From the NCBI RefSeq assembly GCF_900182595.1, contig NZ_FXTN01000023.1, positions 1-33,365 on the forward strand: a stretch of DNA of 33,365 nt, in the 5' to 3' direction. Shown piece by piece: positions 16,357 through 24,404 of the stretch (positions are counted from its first letter, which is position 1; every line of letters starts with the position of its first letter). A program made the translations under genes and the position numbers. A model generated the notes under the pieces. That model saw only the letters and a program-made list of their open reading frames with translations, did not search any database and was not told the DNA's origin. This DNA is from Pedobacter westerhofensis (lineage in GTDB: Bacteria; Bacteroidota; Bacteroidia; Sphingobacteriales; Sphingobacteriaceae).

Positions 16357-17031
16357 TTATATACTATTGCTTTGAGCTGAAGGCAGATGCTTCATCGAAG
16401 AGATCATTTCCGAGGGCGATGGCGCTGCGAAAATTGCGTTTCCTGCCACCAGTACGTTTGCCCCGGCATTTACCAGGTCGGGCGTATTGTGCAGGCCCAC
16501 GCCTCCGTCAACTTCAATCAGCAGATCCGGGTTCAGCACATTGGCCAGGCTCCTCAGCCGGCGGATTTTGTCCAGTGTATTGGGAATGAATTTCTGACCG
16601 CCGAAACCAGGGTTTACAGACATCACCAGCACCATATCCAAATCAGAAAGAATATCGCTCAGCAGTTCTACCGGAGTATGCGGATTAAGGGCCACACAGG
16701 CCTTCGCTCCTGCTTCGTGGATAGACTGTACCGTTCTGTGCAAATGCGGGCAGGCCTCATAATGTACCGTGATCATTGATGCACCCGCTTTCGCAAAGCG
16801 TTCGATATACTGATCAGGGTTTACGATCATCAGGTGTACGTCCAGTGGTTTTTGCGCATGTCTGGCAATTGCTTCCATCACCGGAAAACCAAAAGAGATA
16901 TTGGGCACGAACACACCATCCATAATATCCACATGGAACCAATCTGCTTCGCTGGCATTAATCATCTCCACATCGCGTTGTAAATTGGCAAAATCAGCAG
17001 AAAGAACTGAAGGGGCAATCAGGTGTTTCAT
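16357..17031 (-). CDS. rpe: Ribulose-phosphate 3-epimerase
   Basis: Rpe interconverts ribulose 5-phosphate and xylulose 5-phosphate in the pentose phosphate pathway. The 224-aa protein is a TIM barrel of normal length. It starts APSVLSADFANL and carries the metal and catalytic motifs WFHVDIMDGVFVPN, LDVHLMI, ITVHYEA, MSVNPGFGGQKFI and LIEVDGGV, with the last conserved Asp in the final motif. It stands between pnp's terminator and serC on the same strand; the gap of about 90 bp to serC leaves it open whether they are co-transcribed. Confidence 0.96.
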   Translation of the reverse strand: MKHLIAPSVLSADFANLQRDVEMINASEADWFHVDIMDGVFVPNISFGFPVMEAIARHAQKPLDVHLMIVNPDQYIERFAKAGASMITVHYEACPHLHRTVQSIHEAGAKACVALNPHTPVELLSDILSDLDMVLVMSVNPGFGGQKFIPNTLDKIRRLRSLANVLNPDLLIEVDGGVGLHNTPDLVNAGANVLVAGNAIFAAPSPSEMISSMKHLPSAQSNSI

Positions 17032-17124
17032 GTTTTTGAGTTATTGATTTCCAAACCAGCAGCTTAGAAAAGGCCCTTTGGTTTGAGGAAGTAAATATAA
17101 AAAAATAACCTATTGTAAAACAAA

Positions 17125-17147
17125 AAACCCCGCAAAATGCGGGGTTT
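17125..17147 (-). terminator. Rho-independent terminator of pnp
   Basis: AAACCCCGC and GCGGGGTTT form a 9-bp stem with a 5-base loop 12 bp after the pnp stop. On the minus strand the stem runs into a T-run (TTTTTTG). This is the clearest intrinsic terminator in the window. Confidence 0.85.
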
Positions 17148-17158
17148 ATGACAATTCA

Positions 17159-19306
17159 TTAAGCAGGTTTGTTGTCCTGCGCACCTTCCGGTTTAGCGGG
17201 GCGCGGCAGTAAAGCTTTTCTTGAAAGCTTCATTTTTCCTTGCTTATCAATATCTAATAGTTTAACCTGGATTTTGTCGCCTTCTTTCAGCACGCCGTCC
17301 ATAGTTTCCAGACGTTCCCATGCAATCTCAGAGATATGCAGCAGTCCGTCTTTGCCTGGCATGATTTCAACAAATGCACCAAATGGCATGATTGATTTCA
17401 CTTTACCATCATAAGTTGCACCTATGTCCGGTTTAGCAGCAATCGCATTGATACGTTTTACAGCAGCATCAATTGCAGCTTTGTTATCAGCGAAGATCTC
17501 AACAATACCTTTGTTACCAACCTCTTCAATAGAGATCGATGCGCCGGTTTCGCGTTGCATCTCCTGGATGATTTTACCGCCTGGGCCGATTACAGCGCCA
17601 ATGAATTCCTTGTCAATACTTAAAGAAACGATACGCGGAGCGTGGTCCTTGTAATCTTCACGTGGAGCAGCAATCGTTTTCTTCATCTCGTTTAAGATGT
17701 GAAGACGAGCTTCGTTAGCTTGTTTAAGGGCAGCAGTTAAAACTTCCCATTTCAAACCATTGATTTTTAAGTCCATCTGACAAGCTACGATACCTTTTTC
17801 AGTACCTGTAACCTTGAAATCCATATCACCCAGGTGATCTTCATCACCAAGGATATCTGTAAGGATCGCATATTTACCAGTTTTCTCGTCAGTGATCAAT
17901 CCCATTGCAATACCCGATACCGGCGCTTTGATTTTGATACCGGCATCCATCAGTGCAAGTGTACCTGCACAAACAGTAGCCATTGAAGAAGATCCGTTAG
18001 ACTCAAGGATATCGGAAACGATACGTATAGTATATGGGTTTTCTTCCAGTCCCGGTAATACTTTTCTCAGTGAACGCATTGCCAGGTTACCATGACCGAT
18101 CTCGCGACGGCCTGCTCCCCTGTTCGGGCGAACCTCACCAGTAGAGAAACCAGGGAAGTTATAGTGTAAAAGGAATTTGTTGTATCCGTTGATGAAAGCA
18201 CCATCAATCATTTGCTCATCATCTTTAGAACCTAAAGTAACGGTTGTTAAAGACTGAGTTTCACCACGCGTGAATACTGCCGAACCGTGAGCAGAAGGAA
18301 GGTAACTTACTTCAGACCAGATTGGGCGTACCGTACGTACATCACGACCGTCTAAACGCATACCTTCATCTAATACAAGGTTACGGATCGCATCGTATTG
18401 TACATCGTGGAAATATTTTTTAGAAAGGAAGCCGGTAACGTCATCGATATCTTCACCTAAAGTTGCGATGAAGTCCATCAGGATTGCTCCGAACTGATCA
18501 CCACGCTCAGATTTAGAAGTCTGGCTTTTCGCTACAGCGTATACTTTATCATAAGTAGCAGCATAAACCTGTTCTTTCAGTTCAGGGTTGCTGTCTTCAT
18601 GAGAGTAGGTACGTTTAACAGTTTTACCAACTGCTTCAGCAAGTTCTTTCTGAACTTTAACCTGAACTACAATCGCTTTGTGTGCAAATTCGATAGCTTC
18701 AACCATTTCTTCTTCAGAAATCTCATCAGCTTCACCTTCAACCATTACGATATCATTCTCAGTTCCTGCAACAAGGAATTCCATCGTTGCACGCTCTAAG
18801 TCGCTCACATACGGGTTGATCACCAGCTGGCCATCAATCTTTGCTACACGGACTTCAGAGATAGGGCCATTAAAAGGGATATCAGAAACAGCGATAGCAG
18901 CCGAAGCAGCCAAACCTGCCAGTGAATCCGGCATAATGTTTTTATCAGAAGAGATCAAAGTGATCATCACTTGTGTATCAGAGTGATAATCTTCAGGGAA
19001 CATCGGGCGCAAAGCACGGTCAACCAAACGAGAGATTAACACCTCATAGTCAGATAATCTTGCTTCACGACGTAAGAAACCTCCGGGAATACGGCCTGCG
19101 GCAGCATATTTCTCCTGGTAATCTACAGATAATGGTAAAAAGTCAACACCAGATTTTGCACCTACTGAAGACACTACAGTTGCCAAAAGCATGGTATCTC
19201 CCATTCTTACAACTACAGAACCATCAGCCTGTTTAGCTAATTTACCTGTTTCGATTTCAATGATCCTACCATCTCCCAGGTCGAACGATTTTTTTATTAC
19301 ATTCAT
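17159..19306 (-). CDS. pnp: Polyribonucleotide nucleotidyltransferase (PNPase)
   Basis: PNPase degrades RNA from the 3' end using phosphate and is part of mRNA turnover. The 715-aa protein has both RNase PH domains (about 1-230 and 310-540), with FLPLSVDYQEK and GRIPGGFLRREAR in the first and RGETQSLTTVTLG with GAGRREIGHGNLA in the second. A KH domain (about 550-610) contains IGPGGKIIQEM, and an S1 domain (about 620-690) contains GKVKSIMPFGAFVEI. It lies downstream of rpsO in the same orientation, the widely conserved rpsO-pnp order, but a terminator sits between them. Confidence 0.97.
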   Translation of the reverse strand: MNVIKKSFDLGDGRIIEIETGKLAKQADGSVVVRMGDTMLLATVVSSVGAKSGVDFLPLSVDYQEKYAAAGRIPGGFLRREARLSDYEVLISRLVDRALRPMFPEDYHSDTQVMITLISSDKNIMPDSLAGLAASAAIAVSDIPFNGPISEVRVAKIDGQLVINPYVSDLERATMEFLVAGTENDIVMVEGEADEISEEEMVEAIEFAHKAIVVQVKVQKELAEAVGKTVKRTYSHEDSNPELKEQVYAATYDKVYAVAKSQTSKSERGDQFGAILMDFIATLGEDIDDVTGFLSKKYFHDVQYDAIRNLVLDEGMRLDGRDVRTVRPIWSEVSYLPSAHGSAVFTRGETQSLTTVTLGSKDDEQMIDGAFINGYNKFLLHYNFPGFSTGEVRPNRGAGRREIGHGNLAMRSLRKVLPGLEENPYTIRIVSDILESNGSSSMATVCAGTLALMDAGIKIKAPVSGIAMGLITDEKTGKYAILTDILGDEDHLGDMDFKVTGTEKGIVACQMDLKINGLKWEVLTAALKQANEARLHILNEMKKTIAAPREDYKDHAPRIVSLSIDKEFIGAVIGPGGKIIQEMQRETGASISIEEVGNKGIVEIFADNKAAIDAAVKRINAIAAKPDIGATYDGKVKSIMPFGAFVEIMPGKDGLLHISEIAWERLETMDGVLKEGDKIQVKLLDIDKQGKMKLSRKALLPRPAKPEGAQDNKPA

Positions 19307-19379
19307 TTACAATTTGTTACGGTGCGTTTTCCTCTTTCTCCACACCAGATTTATATATATTTTTTTGTTGTTCAATTAA

Positions 19380-19405
19380 AAAAGCCATCCTAAAGAATGG
19401 CTTTT
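19380..19405 (-). terminator. Rho-independent terminator of rpsO
   Basis: AAAAGCCAT and ATGGCTTTT form a 9-bp stem with an 8-base loop just after the rpsO stop. The minus-strand product runs into a T-rich tail. It would limit readthrough into pnp. Confidence 0.75.
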
Positions 19406-19421
19406 CTTGACATTAATACGC

Positions 19422-19724
19422 TTATTTGCTATCTCTTGAACCTAATGGTTTAATGATATCCCTCAGCCCTAAAGCTTTGATGATTGCACGGTAGCGGTTG
19501 ATATCTTTGTGAAACAGGTAAGCCAGGATACCACGGCGTTTACCTACTAATTTTTGAAGAGACAACTGAGTAGAGAAATCTTTACGATTTTTCTTTAAGT
19601 GTTCTGTTAAGTGTGCGATGCGGTATGTGAATAACGCTACCTGACCTTCTGCAGAACCTGTGTTCGTTTCAACTTCGCCGTGTTTTTGAAAAATTTCGGC
19701 TTTTACTTCTTTACTTAAATACAT
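19422..19724 (-). CDS. rpsO: 30S ribosomal protein S15
   Basis: S15 binds 16S rRNA early in assembly of the small subunit platform. The 100-aa product is about ten residues longer than E. coli S15, owing to a C-terminal extension (GLRDIIKPLGSRDSK). Core signatures are visible: HGEVETNTGSAEGQVALFTYRI, read here in two halves, then LTEHLKKNRKDF and LVGKRRGILAYL. The ATG at 19724 stands 45 bp from a near-perfect promoter. The gene is followed by its own terminator and then pnp. Confidence 0.96.
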   Translation of the reverse strand: MYLSKEVKAEIFQKHGEVETNTGSAEGQVALFTYRIAHLTEHLKKNRKDFSTQLSLQKLVGKRRGILAYLFHKDINRYRAIIKALGLRDIIKPLGSRDSK

Positions 19725-19768
19725 TACTTGAATTATACTAAAGTGTATATGGATTAATTAATTGAGCG

Positions 19769-19800
19769 CAAAGATAGTGTAAGTTTTAATGATTCGCAAA
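19769..19800 (-). promoter_or_regulatory. rpsO promoter
   Basis: On the minus strand, TTTG (19797-19800) is followed after 20 bases by TATCTTTG (19769-19776). This is an excellent fit to the Bacteroidota TTTG-N19/20-TAnnTTTG promoter. Transcription would start near 19763, about 40 bases before the rpsO ATG. Confidence 0.75.
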
Positions 19801-19857
19801 TATCAGAAAAATACATTTCAATGTTGTTTAACATTTCCTTTAACAGGCCTTAAGCGC

Positions 19858-19865
19858 TATTTTTG
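19858..19865 (+). promoter_or_regulatory. Promoter -7 element abutting the thioesterase start
   Basis: TATTTTTG fits TAnnTTTG and ends four bases before the ATG at 19870. If used, transcription would begin at or next to the start codon, giving a leaderless mRNA. No clear TTG occurs at the -33 distance. Confidence 0.35.
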
Positions 19866-19869
19866 CAGG

Positions 19870-20289
19870 ATGGAAAAGTCACGGTACAGCATCTTTGAAA
19901 CGGAACTGACAGTAAGGCCAGATGATATAGACATGTTTAACCATGTACATAACAGCAAATACTTCGATTATGTACTGGCAGCGCGCTATGAGCAAATGGC
20001 GAAGTTTTACCGTATGCCCATGGAACACTTCCTTGAAAAGGGCTATGGCTGGGTAGTACGCACGGCCCTTGTGGATTATAAGCGCCCGCTGAAGATGGGC
20101 AATGTGATCAAAATCCGCACAGGAATCCTTACGATCAATGAGAAAGGATGCCGCGTACAGTTTGAAATTGAAAATGCAGCTACAAAAAAGATAGCTGCAG
20201 ATGGCTGGTTTGATTATGTGATGATCGACACCACTTCGGGCCGGGGCACCAAAGTAACTGAGGAGATGATCGAAACCTACAGTATATAG
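19870..20289 (+). CDS. Acyl-CoA thioesterase, 4HBT hotdog family
   Basis: Proteins of this family hydrolyse acyl-CoA or acyl-ACP thioesters in the cytoplasm. I choose the ATG at 19870 (139 aa, MEKSRYSIFETELTVRPDD), because the upstream in-frame start at 19789 would run through the rpsO promoter and adds residues unlike the fold. The 4HBT signature is clear in DMFNHVHNSKYFDYVLAARY, with the catalytic Asp and the His-x-x-Asn pattern, followed by VVRTALVDYKRPLKMGN. The substrate cannot be predicted. It is convergent with the DUF983 gene, with only two bases between the stop codons and no terminator there. Confidence 0.85.
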   Translation: MEKSRYSIFETELTVRPDDIDMFNHVHNSKYFDYVLAARYEQMAKFYRMPMEHFLEKGYGWVVRTALVDYKRPLKMGNVIKIRTGILTINEKGCRVQFEIENAATKKIAADGWFDYVMIDTTSGRGTKVTEEMIETYSI

Positions 20290-20291
20290 TG

Positions 20292-20717
20292 TTAAGCCGA
20301 CTTCATCAGGTTTACAGCTTCGTCTCCGCTGCCGGGGATATAACCCAGGCCAGGCGTTAACCAGTGCAGCAGGATCACCCTTGAATATCGGTAGTTAAAA
20401 GGCGAACAGATAAAAACAGTCAGCAGCAGGATCCCTACATAATACCAGAGGTTATCATATACTAAAGGTAAACCCAATACATAGCTGGCTACGCTGGCAC
20501 TGATCATCTCGGCTACGTTCATCGCGTAACTGACAAACATCGATACGTAGAAAAACCCGGGCTCTCTTTCAAAACGAAGGTTGCAGTGCGGGCAGTATTC
20601 GTTTGTGGTCTGTCCTTTGAAAGAGAGCGCATACATGTTTCCCGAAAAAATATCCCCCTGCCTGCACCTTGGGCATTTGCAGTGTACAACGGCTTCAAAT
20701 TTTGATAGAGCTTTCAT
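20292..20717 (-). CDS. DUF983 family membrane protein with a zinc ribbon
   Basis: DUF983 proteins are small membrane proteins of unknown function common in Bacteroidota and alphaproteobacteria. The 141-aa protein has two Cys pairs, CKCPRC near 14-19 and YCPHC near 42-46, likely binding zinc. The family hallmark REPGFFYVSMFVSYAMN follows. Two hydrophobic spans are at about 59-85 and 92-110, and a short tail ends the protein. The ATG at 20717 fits. Its 3' end almost touches the thioesterase stop. A -7-like TACCTTTG lies about 120 bp upstream on the minus strand. Confidence 0.87.
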   Translation of the reverse strand: MKALSKFEAVVHCKCPRCRQGDIFSGNMYALSFKGQTTNEYCPHCNLRFEREPGFFYVSMFVSYAMNVAEMISASVASYVLGLPLVYDNLWYYVGILLLTVFICSPFNYRYSRVILLHWLTPGLGYIPGSGDEAVNLMKSA

Positions 20718-20836
20718 CTGTTTATTTATTTTATTTCAGTTGTTAGATGCAGCCTTTGATGATCGAAATAATTATTGCTCTTGGGCTCTGATAATTATTT
20801 TAATCATGTCGGGTTCATAACGTGATTAATTATACC

Positions 20837-20844
20837 CAAAGGTA
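20837..20844 (-). promoter_or_regulatory. Possible promoter -7 element upstream of the DUF983 gene
   Basis: The minus strand reads TACCTTTG, fitting TAnnTTTG, just past the Crp/Fnr gene stop. A TTG occurs upstream at about 16 bases, shorter than the usual 19-20, so support is partial. Confidence 0.3.
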
Positions 20845-20876
20845 CATCATGCTCTGCCCCCAATTTATGATCTATA

Positions 20877-21464
20877 TCATATCTTGATGATCTTGCCCCT
20901 GTTTAGCCTGAGCTCTCCGGCGAGCGCCATTTTTTTAACCGTCCTGATCACCGTCTCCACCCTCAGTCCGCTCATATCGGCCAGTGCCTGCCGTGTAACC
21001 CCTAAATCCGCGCCCTGCTCCAAATCCCGGCCCAGGTAAGTGATCAGCGTTTTTAAGCGGTGCTCTGCCTGCTCATTGCCCAGTTCCTCCAGCATCATCG
21101 ATTTATAAAACAACCTGTTGCTCAATGTTTCGATCAGGTTCATACTAAAGGCCCTATCCTCTTCCAGCAGTTTCAGAAATTGTTCATGGTTTACCAGTAT
21201 TAGTTCTGTATCGGCTGTCGCGATGGTATAGGCCAGGTACGGGCGCTGGAGTAATAAAGCTGGCTCCCCAAAGTATTGTTTAGCTTTAAAGATGCCCTGG
21301 ATAAATTCTTTTCCGTCGTCATTTACGGTCACCATTCTGACCCCGCCGCTGATAATAAAATAAACATAACGCGGATTTTGTCCCGGATGATAAACAACGG
21401 CACCTTTTTTGTAATATTGCCTTTTGAAGGGCTGTGCTAACAAATAACCAGTAAACATCCTCAA
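20877..21464 (-). CDS. Crp/Fnr-family transcriptional regulator
   Basis: The 195-aa protein has an N-terminal cyclic-nucleotide-binding-like domain (about 10-120, with YKKGAVVYHPGQNPRYVYFI and GEPALLLQRPYLAYTI) and a C-terminal winged helix (about 140-195) with the recognition region TRQALADMSGLRVETVIRTV. No Cys cluster for an Fnr-type iron-sulfur centre is seen. The residues at the phosphate-binding cassette (FGEPALL) depart from the cAMP-type pattern, so the ligand is unknown. It is divergent from an outer-membrane protein gene with only 60 bp between, a layout that often means the regulator controls its neighbour; here that is inference. Confidence 0.88.
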   Translation of the reverse strand: MRMFTGYLLAQPFKRQYYKKGAVVYHPGQNPRYVYFIISGGVRMVTVNDDGKEFIQGIFKAKQYFGEPALLLQRPYLAYTIATADTELILVNHEQFLKLLEEDRAFSMNLIETLSNRLFYKSMMLEELGNEQAEHRLKTLITYLGRDLEQGADLGVTRQALADMSGLRVETVIRTVKKMALAGELRLNRGKIIKI

Positions 21465-21524
21465 AAATACTCAATTCGTGAAAAAAACGCGCTTATTCCC
21501 AACCATTTTAGAAACATATCCATT

Positions 21525-22301
21525 ATGAGTAAAAATTTTACTAAAAAAATCATTGTACTAGCCGCTGCTACATTATCATTAGGGATCCAGCAATTACAGG
21601 CGCAAACTTCCACAGATGAAATTTCTGACCAGCCAAAAAACATTGTCAAATGGAACGTGGCCGCATTGATTACAAAAAGTTATTCCTTCCAGTATGAACG
21701 TGCTGTAAGCAATAACATCGCCGTAGCCATTGGTTACAGGAATATGCCAAAATCCAGCATTCCATTTAAGTCTACCATTAATGATGCTGTAGACGACGCA
21801 CAGACCGAAAGGACAATCGACAATTTTAAGACCTCCAATTTTGCAATTACACCGGAAGTAAGATTCTACGTAGGGAAGAAAGGTGTTTTCCAGGGATTCT
21901 ATCTTGCCCCGTATGTAAGCTACGCAAAATACAAAGGTGAGGGACCATTTCAATTCGATATTCCTCAGCTTAACCGCACGGAAACGATGTTCTTTAAGGG
22001 AGATATCAACACTTACACAGCGGGTTTAAAGATCGGTGCACAATGGAAACTGAGCAGGCTTGTTTATCTGGACTGGTGGATAATTGGCCCTAACTACGGT
22101 TCTGCAAAAGGAGATTTGTATTCACAGCGGAATTCAAGTATAGTGGAGCAGGCGGTGATCAAACAACAGATCGATAATCTGATTGACGACCTTCCATTGA
22201 TCAAAGCTACCAGTCAGGTTGATGCCAATGGTGCAAATATTCATATCAAAGGCCCATGGGCTGGTGCAAGAGCCGGTCTGAATGTTGGGTTCAGGTTCTA
22301 A
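21525..22301 (+). CDS. Predicted outer-membrane beta-barrel protein (DUF3575-like)
   Basis: The 258-aa product has a signal peptide (about 1-25, ending LQAQ). It continues with amphipathic strands typical of a small outer-membrane barrel: IVKWNVAALITKSYSFQYERAV, FAITPEVRFYVGKKGVFQG and FYLAPYVSYAKYKGEG, each read in part. It ends with GLNVGFRF, a terminal aromatic as expected for barrel insertion. The opening strand resembles DUF3575 proteins, a call I hold moderately. A strong terminator follows. The divergent Crp/Fnr gene may regulate it. No function can be assigned. Confidence 0.7.
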   Translation: MSKNFTKKIIVLAAATLSLGIQQLQAQTSTDEISDQPKNIVKWNVAALITKSYSFQYERAVSNNIAVAIGYRNMPKSSIPFKSTINDAVDDAQTERTIDNFKTSNFAITPEVRFYVGKKGVFQGFYLAPYVSYAKYKGEGPFQFDIPQLNRTETMFFKGDINTYTAGLKIGAQWKLSRLVYLDWWIIGPNYGSAKGDLYSQRNSSIVEQAVIKQQIDNLIDDLPLIKATSQVDANGANIHIKGPWAGARAGLNVGFRF

Positions 22302-22352
22302 AAATTATCAACTCAAAACCAGTAATAAAAAAATATTACCTTTCTAATTACA

Positions 22353-22391
22353 AGAGCGGCAATCTGTAACAGGCTTGCCGCTCTCCTTTTT
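22353..22391 (+). terminator. Rho-independent terminator of the outer-membrane protein gene
   Basis: AGAGCGGCAA (22353-22362) pairs perfectly with TTGCCGCTCT (22375-22384) around a 12-base loop, then CCTTTTT. It lies about 50 bp past the stop of the barrel gene. Confidence 0.8.
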
Positions 22392-22460
22392 ATCACTATT
22401 CAAGTAAATCAATATCTTCAGGTTCAGGCGTAAAATGCTATCCTGATCAAGAAAAGTAGA

Positions 22461-23447
22461 TTAACCGATCGTCTCTTTGATAATTTTGGTATAGAAATCA
22501 TTCAGCTTCAGGCCAAATGCCGCTACCTGCTGAGGGATAAAGCTTGTTGCCGTTTGCCCGGGGATCGTGTTGATCTCAATAAAATAGAAATCACCTTCGT
22601 CGCCCAGCAGGATGAAATCCATCCTCACCACTCCTCTGCAATTCAGCTTCATGTATACTGCAGCGGCAATCTCCTCCACACGTTTGCGCGTTTCAGGTTT
22701 GATCACTGCCGGTGTAGTTTCTGTGGCCACTCCCGGAGTATACTTCGCTTCAAAATCAAAGAATTCCTTAGCCGTTTCTACCTCTGTCGCAGGAAGTACA
22801 GTAACCTTTCCGTCCAGCTTCACCACCCCAACGGTAAATTCACGACCTTCGATAAACTCTTCGATCAGGATCTGGGTATCTTCCTTAAAAGCCTTGTCGA
22901 TAGCCGACTGAAGATCATACTGGTTTTTCACCTTGCTCATACCAATACTGCTTCCACCATTATTAGGTTTCACAAAATATGGAAGTCGCAGTGTTTTTTT
23001 AATTTCATTTAAATCGTAAGGCGTATGGTTAAAGATCTGTACAGACTTAGCCACATGCAAACCGGGAACATCCTGCACCACAGCTTTCGTATAACCTTTA
23101 TTCATGGTAATGGCCGAAGTGAGCGCATCGCAGGTGGTGTAGGGAATATTAAGCATATCCAGGTAGCCCTGCAGTTTGCCATCCTCGCCCGGCGCACCAT
23201 GGATCGCAATGAAAACACCGTCGAAGGTTACTTTACGCCCTTTAATGGTAAGGGAAAAATCATTTCTGTCAACCTCTATTCTTACAGAATCCGCAGGCTC
23301 ATAAAACCAGCCCTGCTGTGTAACCATAATTTTATAGACCTCAAATTTATCAGCATCGAGGTTATGGGCTATTGTAGCGGCACTTTTCACTGATACCACC
23401 CATTCTCCTGTAGTACCTCCTGTAAGCAATGCGATTATTTTTTTCAT
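22461..23447 (-). CDS. ddl: D-alanine--D-alanine ligase
   Basis: Ddl joins two D-alanines with ATP to supply the dipeptide for peptidoglycan precursors. The 328-aa protein is an ATP-grasp enzyme of standard length. Visible parts are ALLTGGTTGEWVVSVKSA at the N-terminus (the family's G-G-x-S-x-E-x-x-V-S region, here with TTGEWVVS), IHGAPGEDGKLQGYL, YFVKPNNGGSSIGMSKV, LIEEFIEGREFTVGV, and FYFIEINTIPG with the metal ligands. It is divergent from a PASTA-protein/mltG pair, another cell-wall setting. I use the ddl symbol because both function and fold are clear. Confidence 0.95.
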   Translation of the reverse strand: MKKIIALLTGGTTGEWVVSVKSAATIAHNLDADKFEVYKIMVTQQGWFYEPADSVRIEVDRNDFSLTIKGRKVTFDGVFIAIHGAPGEDGKLQGYLDMLNIPYTTCDALTSAITMNKGYTKAVVQDVPGLHVAKSVQIFNHTPYDLNEIKKTLRLPYFVKPNNGGSSIGMSKVKNQYDLQSAIDKAFKEDTQILIEEFIEGREFTVGVVKLDGKVTVLPATEVETAKEFFDFEAKYTPGVATETTPAVIKPETRKRVEEIAAAVYMKLNCRGVVRMDFILLGDEGDFYFIEINTIPGQTATSFIPQQVAAFGLKLNDFYTKIIKETIG

Positions 23448-23574
23448 CGTTTTCTATATTTATGCATTATTTATCTTAATAACGAAAGGAATTCAACTTT
23501 AAGATATCTGCTCAAAAATATTAAAATAGTTTATTCAGATCTCATTTAAATTCCGATAAAATATAATTTTAGTC

Positions 23575-23582
23575 TAAATTTG
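23575..23582 (+). promoter_or_regulatory. Promoter -7 element for PASTA protein-mltG
   Basis: TAAATTTG fits TAnnTTTG, 30 bp before the ATG of the PASTA gene. The region 20-30 bp further upstream is A+T-rich without a clean TTG. Confidence 0.4.
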
Positions 23583-23612
23583 ACCCAAATACAATGCACC
23601 CACAAAATATAA

Positions 23613-24389
23613 ATGGCAAAATTCATCTCCTATTTAACAACCAAATCATTCAGGAATAACCTTTTTGCCGCCGTGGCAACTGTTGTGGTTCTGCTGCTCG
23701 TAGCATTTTTTAGCCTACGCTACTACACCAAGCACGGGCAGGGACTAAATGTTCCGGCCGTTAAAGGGCTGTCTTTCAATCAGGCCATTTCCAAGCTGGA
23801 AGATCTGGGCCTGCGCTATGAGGTTGATTCTGTATATATCATGGACATGCCCCCGGGAACAGTGATCGATCAGGACCCTGAAGCCAATACTTTTGTGAAA
23901 GACAACAGGACGATCTACCTTACCATCAATACGGCCCAGGCACCAAATGTGAAATTCCCGGATATACAGTTCAAATCCTTTATCGAAGCGCAGTCGATCA
24001 TTGGCAGCTTTGGTTTAAAAGTTGGCGACACAGTTTATAAAGCCGACGTGAGCAGAGATGTAGTGCTCGAAGTTTCTTTCGGCGGACAGGCCATCAAACC
24101 CGGCGATATCATTCCCAAAGGCTCAAAAATAGATATGTTGCTGGGCGACGGACGCGGGAATGAGGATGTGGATATTCCAACGCTCTTAGGATTTACGAAA
24201 GACGAAGCCGCATTTTCTTTAAGGGGCTCGAACCTTAAATTAGGAGAAGTTACCTACGAAGGAAATATCACAGATAGTGCAAATGCTGTGATTGTTGCAC
24301 AAAGCCCTGTATTATCGGATACACTGACCAAGGTTAAAATTGGTACACCGGTAAATATTACATTATCAAATAACAAGCCTACCAATTAG
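23613..24389 (+). CDS. Membrane-anchored PASTA-domain protein
   Basis: PASTA domains bind peptidoglycan or beta-lactam-like structures. The 258-aa protein has one N-terminal membrane span (about 15-37, AVATVVVLLLVAFFSLRYY) and then three PASTA repeats facing the periplasm (about 43-110, 112-180 and 186-255). Each contains the pattern hxGxxxxxAxxxLxxxGL, for example VKGLSFNQAISKLEDLGL. There is no Ser/Thr kinase or penicillin-binding domain, so it is PASTA-only. It is followed after 15 bp by mltG and is divergent from ddl. A role in cell-wall sensing or in scaffolding the neighbouring transglycosylase is inference. Confidence 0.9.
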   Translation: MAKFISYLTTKSFRNNLFAAVATVVVLLLVAFFSLRYYTKHGQGLNVPAVKGLSFNQAISKLEDLGLRYEVDSVYIMDMPPGTVIDQDPEANTFVKDNRTIYLTINTAQAPNVKFPDIQFKSFIEAQSIIGSFGLKVGDTVYKADVSRDVVLEVSFGGQAIKPGDIIPKGSKIDMLLGDGRGNEDVDIPTLLGFTKDEAAFSLRGSNLKLGEVTYEGNITDSANAVIVAQSPVLSDTLTKVKIGTPVNITLSNNKPTN

Positions 24390-24404
24390 ATTTCAGATCT
24401 TTCT

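Noticed and set aside
19789..19869. N-terminal extension of the thioesterase
   Set aside because: It would run from inside the rpsO promoter and adds Lys/Phe/Cys-rich residues outside the hotdog fold; the ATG at 19870 fits the family.
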